A stretch of DNA of 64,000 nucleotides, taken from the NCBI RefSeq assembly GCF_022919135.1, contig NZ_CP095049.1, positions 3,848,501 through 3,912,500 on the forward strand, written 5' to 3'. A model generated the notes under the pieces. That model did no database searches. It saw nothing but the letters and a program-made list of their open reading frames with translations, and was not told the origin of the DNA. The position numbers were made by a program, and so were the translations under genes. This DNA comes from Hymenobacter cellulosivorans (GTDB lineage: Bacteria; Bacteroidota; Bacteroidia; Cytophagales; Hymenobacteraceae). Of the stretch, positions 60,128 to 64,000 are shown in pieces; position 1 is the first letter of the stretch, and every line of letters starts with the position of its first letter.

Positions 60128-60823
60128 TTACAGCAGGTTGCGGGCTACCCGAAACCCTAAATCATCAATGGCAAACTTGGTGGGGTGGCTGCGGCGGCGG
60201 TTGGTGGCCAGGCAGCCGCGGGGCTCGTCGCTCCAGCCCCCGCCCCGCATGATGCGGTAGGAGCCGTAGACCGAGGCGTCGTAGATGTCGGAGCACCATT
60301 CCCAGACGTTGCCCAGCATATCGTGCAGGCCCCAGGCATTGGGCTGCTTCCGGCCGACGGGCTGAGTCTGCCCGTCGGCGTTGTCTTTGTACCAGGCTAT
60401 GGCCGCCAACTCTCCGTACCGGCTCCCGGTACTGCCCGCCTTGCAGGCATATTCCCATTCGGCCTCGGTAGGCAAGCGGTACCCGTTGGCGCCGGGCGCA
60501 AAGCAGATGGTTTCGGTGCCCGCAGCCATTTCATAGCAAGGCTGCAGGCCCTCAGTACGGGAAAGCTGATTGCAAAACTGCACGGCCTGCTGCCACGATA
60601 CCGACTCCACCGGGTGCTCGTCGCCGCTGAAGCTGCTCGGCGACTCCCCCGTGACGGCCCGGTAGAGCCCTTGCGTTACCGGAAACCTGGCCAGCCAGAA
60701 AGGGGCAATTTCTACCCGCCACTGCTGTTTCAGCCGGTCGTCGCGCAGCATGATTTCTCCGCCTGGAATGGCTACTAACTGGACGGCGGTAGGAGCAGAG
60801 GGTAGAATACCAAGGGAGGACAT
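60128..60823 (-). CDS. Cytoplasmic SUMF1/formylglycine-generating-enzyme-like protein
   Basis: 231 residues from ATG 60823 (MSSLGILPSAPTAVQLVAIP), no signal peptide. SUMF1 marks: IPGGEIMLRD, FWLARFPVTQGLYRAVTGES, HPVESVSWQQAVQFCNQLSR, YRLPTEAEWEYACKAGSTG, GLHDMLGNVWEWCSD, MRGGGWSDEPRGCLATNRR, DLGFRVARN. Only one of the two FGE active cysteines is present (in PRGCLAT), so it is probably not a sulfatase-maturing enzyme. No sulfatase nearby. Different subfamily from the two lipoproteins at 22924-25199. Confidence 0.88.
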   Translation of the reverse strand: MSSLGILPSAPTAVQLVAIPGGEIMLRDDRLKQQWRVEIAPFWLARFPVTQGLYRAVTGESPSSFSGDEHPVESVSWQQAVQFCNQLSRTEGLQPCYEMAAGTETICFAPGANGYRLPTEAEWEYACKAGSTGSRYGELAAIAWYKDNADGQTQPVGRKQPNAWGLHDMLGNVWEWCSDIYDASVYGSYRIMRGGGWSDEPRGCLATNRRRSHPTKFAIDDLGFRVARNLL

Positions 60824-61206
60824 AAACCGGAGCGCTTGAACGGGGAAGGAAAGCAAGATACTCGTGGGTGCTTATTCTGGCGGCAATGCCTTGCCAACCA
60901 AGGTACGGCCCCCTTAGGCCGCCACCAGGCCGCGCTGGCGGAGAGCTTGGTTACGGGTAAGAAAAGCAGTTGGGTACTCGGTAAAGCTGCTGCCAAGCTC
61001 ATCGAACCTAGGAAAATTTTGGGCTTATTACCAGGGGCCTAAATCCGCTCACGAAGGAATATCGTTCATTCACCAACGAAAGCTCGCCCTCGGGCGAAAC
61101 TTTCGCAACGGCAGGAACCGGTAGTGTTGCTTTGTATCATTCCAACGGCCAAACGGGCTACGGAAAGACCTGAAACGACACTTCTACGCTCCATCCTTTT
61201 TCTGCC
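60824..61206. other. 383-base divergent spacer with hairpin
   Basis: Between the SUMF1 gene and the small secreted protein. It contains a nested hairpin at 61077-61105 (CGAAAG and CTTTCG outer arms with TCGCCC/GGGCGA inside). No coding frame I trust. Confidence 0.45.
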
Positions 61207-61401
61207 ATGAACGCTTCCCTTATTGCCCGCCTCGCCTCGCTGCTCCTCGTTATCACCCTGTTGGTGCCGAGCGCCCCGGCTGCCGCGGCTGGTCGGGTTC
61301 CGTTTGTGCGGAGCGTAAGCAAAGGCCGGCCCACCATGCACCGTCCCAATTACAAGCAATACAATCCCAACGGCAGCCGTTGGTTTTTCCAGCGCTGGTA
61401 G
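61207..61401 (+). CDS. Small secreted basic protein
   Basis: 64 residues. Signal peptide LIARLASLLLVITLLVPSAPAAAA, then a mature segment of about 35 residues that is rich in Arg, Asn, Pro and aromatics (SKGRPTMHRPNYKQYNPNGS, RWFFQRW). Followed 70 bases later by a strong terminator, which supports a real gene. Not recognised. Confidence 0.6.
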   Translation: MNASLIARLASLLLVITLLVPSAPAAAAGRVPFVRSVSKGRPTMHRPNYKQYNPNGSRWFFQRW

Positions 61402-61470
61402 GCCGCTGCTCCTTCATAGAATTTGTGGAAGGAGAAATAACTACTGGTTTTTTTACACACCGACCTGCGC

Positions 61471-61516
61471 AACAACAGAAGAGCCAGCTGATAATTCAGC
61501 TGGCTCTTCTGTTGTT
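61471..61516. terminator. Bidirectional terminator
   Basis: Perfect 20-base arms (61471-61490 and 61497-61516) around ATAATT. Confidence 0.88.
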
Positions 61517-61519
61517 AGT

Positions 61520-61598
61520 AGTTATCAGTTGCTCGTTGTCCGTTATTAGAAGCAGCCGTCAGCACGATTTAATAACGGACAACGAACAGTGGACAACT
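61520..61598. repeat. Intergenic inverted repeat, family A (copy 4)
   Basis: Arms AGTTATCAGTTGCTCGTTGT.. (61520-61548) and ..GGACAACT (61570-61598). Ends 5 bases before the stop of the cyclophilin gene on the minus strand. Confidence 0.8.
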
Positions 61599-61603
61599 AA
61601 AAA

Positions 61604-62062
61604 CTACGCCTCGGCTACCACGATTTTTTTAATCTCGTCGTTGGCTTTGATCTGGTCGATGATGTCCAGGCCCTCTACCACTTTGCCGAATACGGTGTGG
61701 TTGCGGTCAAGGTGGGCGGTGTTGTCGCGGCTATGCACGATGAAGAACTGGCTGCCGCCAGTGTTGCGGCCAGCGTGGGCCATGCTCAGCACACCACGGT
61801 CGTGGTACTGGTTGCCGCCCTTCAGCTCGCAGTCGATTTTGTAGCCGGGGCCGCCGGTGCCGGGCGTGCCTTTAGCGCCCTCGCGGGTATTGGGGCAACC
61901 GCCCTGCACGACGAAATTGGGGATTACGCGGTGAAATTTCAGGCCGTCGTAGAAGCCTTTCTGGGCCAGGTCGGTGAAGTTCTTTACCGTGTTAGGAGCG
62001 TCTTGCTCGAAGAACTCAACTTTCATCACGCCGTGCGTGGTGTGGATTTCGGCAGTTTTCAT
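61604..62062 (-). CDS. Cyclophilin-type peptidyl-prolyl cis-trans isomerase
   Basis: 152 residues, no signal peptide, so cytoplasmic. FHRVIPNFVVQGG holds the catalytic Arg and Phe, GGSQFFIV and LDRNHTVFGKV complete the active site. HDRGVLSMAHAGRNTGGSQF is typical of PpiB. Speeds proline isomerisation in folding proteins. Its stop lies against repeat A. Confidence 0.95.
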   Translation of the reverse strand: MKTAEIHTTHGVMKVEFFEQDAPNTVKNFTDLAQKGFYDGLKFHRVIPNFVVQGGCPNTREGAKGTPGTGGPGYKIDCELKGGNQYHDRGVLSMAHAGRNTGGSQFFIVHSRDNTAHLDRNHTVFGKVVEGLDIIDQIKANDEIKKIVVAEA

Positions 62063-62282
62063 GCAGTGGGAAAGAGAATAGGTGGAAGGTTACAAAGCGT
62101 TGAAGGCCGGAAAAGGTTTCGGACGCTGGGCAAAGGTAACCAAATCGGCTCCCGGCAAAACATCCGTCGGGCGGCCGAGTTGCGTACACGCAAGCCACAA
62201 TGCCGGAAGCTGAATATTTCGATATTGCCCCGACCTTACTTGCCTTCCCTCAAGCCAATCCCTAACCCCGTTCCGCGTCCCG

Positions 62283-62921
62283 ATGAAGAAGACCCTAAGA
62301 AACGCCACCGTTGCCCTGTGCGCCGCCGCGCTGGCCACCGCCAGCCTGAGCAGCTGCTCCTCCGACAACAAGACTACCGAAAAAGCCACCACCGAAACCG
62401 AGGCCATTGCCACCGTTGACTCGGCCGCTATGCTGACCGACTCGGCCCGCATGGGCAAGCCCGAGGGTGTAATGGTGGATGGCGTGGCCATGACCCCCGA
62501 CAAAAACATCATTCAGAACGCGGTGCAGGCCAGTAGCGTTAGCACCCTGGTGCGGGCCATATCGGCCGCCGACCTGGGTGGTACGCTCAGCGGACCCGGC
62601 CCGTTCACGGTGTTTGCACCCACCAACTCGGCCTTTATCCAGCTGCCCAAGGGCGCTATGGCCGGCCTGATGAAGCCCGAAAGCAAGGAAAAGCTCAAGG
62701 GCGTGCTCACTTACCACGTCATTGCCGGCCGCCTCGTAGCCTCCGACCTCAAAGACGGGCAGGAGCTGACCACCGTGAATGGTGAGAAAGTAAAAATCTC
62801 CGTTAAAGGCGGCAAGATTATGGTCAACAACGCCACCATTCAGATTCCCGACGTCATTTCCAGCAACGGCGTGACCCACGTAGTCGACCAGGTGCTGCTG
62901 CCTCCCGCGCCGAACATTTAG
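62283..62921 (+). CDS. Fasciclin (FAS1) domain lipoprotein
   Basis: 212 residues. Lipobox SSC within LATASLSSCSS. After a Thr/Glu-rich spacer, residues about 75-210 form one FAS1 domain with the H1 motif FTVFAPTNSAFIQL and the H2 motif VLTYHVIAGRLVASDL, ending THVVDQVLLPP. Surface adhesion or matrix role is usual. Terminated by the long hairpin at 62945. Confidence 0.92.
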   Translation: MKKTLRNATVALCAAALATASLSSCSSDNKTTEKATTETEAIATVDSAAMLTDSARMGKPEGVMVDGVAMTPDKNIIQNAVQASSVSTLVRAISAADLGGTLSGPGPFTVFAPTNSAFIQLPKGAMAGLMKPESKEKLKGVLTYHVIAGRLVASDLKDGQELTTVNGEKVKISVKGGKIMVNNATIQIPDVISSNGVTHVVDQVLLPPAPNI

Positions 62922-62944
62922 CAGTAGTCTAGCAATTCACACAA

Positions 62945-62994
62945 AACGTCAGGTCGAGCCCAGCGAAACATCTCGCTGGGCTCGACCTGACGTT
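62945..62994. terminator. Long terminator hairpin, repeat family C
   Basis: Perfect 22-base arms (62945-62966 and 62973-62994) around AACATC, followed by CTTTTT. The core GAGCCCAGCGA..TCGCTGGGCTC and outer ACGTCA.GTCGA words mark it as a dispersed repeat. Confidence 0.88.
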
Positions 62995-63018
62995 CTTTTT
63001 ATAGCATCTCAGGCGGGC

Positions 63019-63945
63019 CTAGTGCCGGTTGTCCTCGTCGTTGAGCATGCTCACGTAGCTATCGTAGCGGGGAAGGGCAATTTTGCCTTTCTCTACGGCC
63101 TCACGCACGGCGCAGCCGGGCTCGTGCACGTGCTGGCAGTTGTGGTAGCGGCACTGGTTGAGCAAGGCGCGCATTTCGGGAAAGAAGTGGGCCAGCTGCC
63201 CGGGCGGAATATCTACCAGACCCAGCTCCTTGATGCCGGGCGTGTCGATGAGGTAGGTGCCAGGGCGTACTTCCAGCATTTCGGCGAAAGTAGTGGTATG
63301 CACACCCTTGTCGGAAAACTCACTGATTTCCTGGGTTTTCAAGTCCAGGTCGGGTACCAGGGCGTTGATGAGCGTGCTTTTGCCCACGCCCGAGTGGCCC
63401 GAAAGCAAGGATACTTTCCCGTCGAGCAGGGCGTCTACGTCGGCCACGCCCACGCCCGTTTCGGCCGAGCAGCGCAGGCCCGGGTAGCCCGTGCGCTTGT
63501 ACATTTTGAGAATCTGATCTTGGTAGTCGGACAAATCCTCATCGTAGAGGTCGGTCTTGTTGAAGACAAGGGTCACCGGAATGCTATACGCCTCGGCCGT
63601 GACCAGAAACCGGTCGATAAACCCGAATGAGGTGGCCGGCGACACGAGCGTCACGACCAGCAACGCCTGGTCGAGGTTGGCGGCCACAATGTGGGCATGC
63701 TCGGCCTTGTGCACCGAGCGGCGGATAATGTAGTTGCGCCGGGGCTCAATGTGGTGAATTACGCCCGCCCCTTCAGTTTGTTCCTCCACCGTGAAGTCCA
63801 CCTGGTCGCCGACGGCCAGCGGGTTGCTCACCTTCAGGTTCTTGTTCTTAAACTTGCCCCGCAGCCGGCAGCGGTGCAGCTTGCCCGTCGCCGTTTCGCG
63901 CACCAGGTACCAAGAGCCCGTCGATTTAACTACAATACCAGTCAT
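63019..63945 (-). CDS. rsgA: Ribosome small subunit-dependent GTPase A
   Basis: 308 residues from ATG 63945 (MTGIVVKSTGSWYLVRETAT); an upstream frame lies in tandem repeat DNA. Domain order: OB fold (1-70), circularly permuted GTPase with G4 NKTD before G1 GHSGVGKST and G3 DTPGIKEL, then a C-terminal zinc module with the Cys/His set CRYHNCQHVHEPGC. Assists late 30S maturation in the cytoplasm. Confidence 0.95.
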   Translation of the reverse strand: MTGIVVKSTGSWYLVRETATGKLHRCRLRGKFKNKNLKVSNPLAVGDQVDFTVEEQTEGAGVIHHIEPRRNYIIRRSVHKAEHAHIVAANLDQALLVVTLVSPATSFGFIDRFLVTAEAYSIPVTLVFNKTDLYDEDLSDYQDQILKMYKRTGYPGLRCSAETGVGVADVDALLDGKVSLLSGHSGVGKSTLINALVPDLDLKTQEISEFSDKGVHTTTFAEMLEVRPGTYLIDTPGIKELGLVDIPPGQLAHFFPEMRALLNQCRYHNCQHVHEPGCAVREAVEKGKIALPRYDSYVSMLNDEDNRH

Positions 63946-64000
63946 AGAGTGAATGAGTGAGTTGGTGAATGAGTGAATTGATGGATAAGTACACAAGTGA
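63946..64000. repeat. GAATGAGTGA-type tandem/interspersed repeat
   Basis: Short words GTGAATGAGTGA and TTGGTGAATGAGTGAATT recur in the 55 bases before rsgA and run into the window edge. A fifth repeat type for this window. Confidence 0.55.

Noticed and set aside
60128..60823. Sulfatase-maturing formylglycine-generating enzyme
   Set aside because: One of the two catalytic cysteines is missing and no sulfatase gene is present in the window.

Overview
The window looks like a chromosomal stretch of a GC-rich Bacteroidota, most likely Hymenobacter or a close relative in the Cytophagales. The signs are a secreted FG-GAP protein with a type IX secretion C-terminal tail, many short lipoproteins with a Bacteroidota-style lipobox, SUMF1-type lipoproteins, TAnnTTTG-like promoter boxes close to start codons, and several families of palindromic intergenic repeats. 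The genus is an inference from these features; no rRNA or marker gene is present to fix it. I see no tRNA or rRNA gene, no IS element, no CRISPR array and no prophage.

Layout: 1-6.1 kb holds carbohydrate-type enzymes (a GMC oxidoreductase cut by the left edge, a Tat-exported TIM-barrel protein, a PhyH dioxygenase, a GH43-like hydrolase). 6.5-12 kb has a secreted nuclease, an XRE regulator facing a DUF885 lipoprotein across an array of TGTGACA operators, a thioredoxin-like protein and a YdcF protein. 12.3-16.4 kb has a semialdehyde dehydrogenase, an ECF sigma/anti-sigma pair, a stand-alone H-NOX heme sensor and an AhpD-like protein. 16.5-20.6 kb has a rhodanese lipoprotein and three glycosyltransferases. 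20.8-22.9 kb has Bcp, a protein with an internal duplication and a secreted hydrolase.

The most system-like locus is 22.9-28.4 kb. On the minus strand a soluble FAD/NAD(P) oxidoreductase, a small His-ended membrane protein, a NapH/NosR-like 4Fe-4S membrane protein and two tandem SUMF1 lipoproteins lie in order, like an electron path from cytoplasmic NAD(P)H to the cell surface. 28.6-39 kb is mostly envelope proteins and transporters (APC permease, CorA, EamA, a 911-residue DUF3352-like/propeller protein). 39-45.9 kb is a surface-polysaccharide locus containing a FemAB/GNAT-like gene broken by an apparent single-base frameshift.

46-64 kb carries an acyl-ACP desaturase, the low-GC T9SS cargo gene, an AraC-MGMT regulator, and a VWA gene and a MoxR/ChlI-like AAA+ gene that bracket a three-gene export operon (an ABC membrane domain with no ATPase domain, HlyD, TolC). 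Housekeeping genes follow: racemase, SUMF1 protein, cyclophilin, fasciclin lipoprotein and RsgA. Long hairpins that look like terminators separate most convergent genes, and at least four repeat families occupy the spaces between genes.
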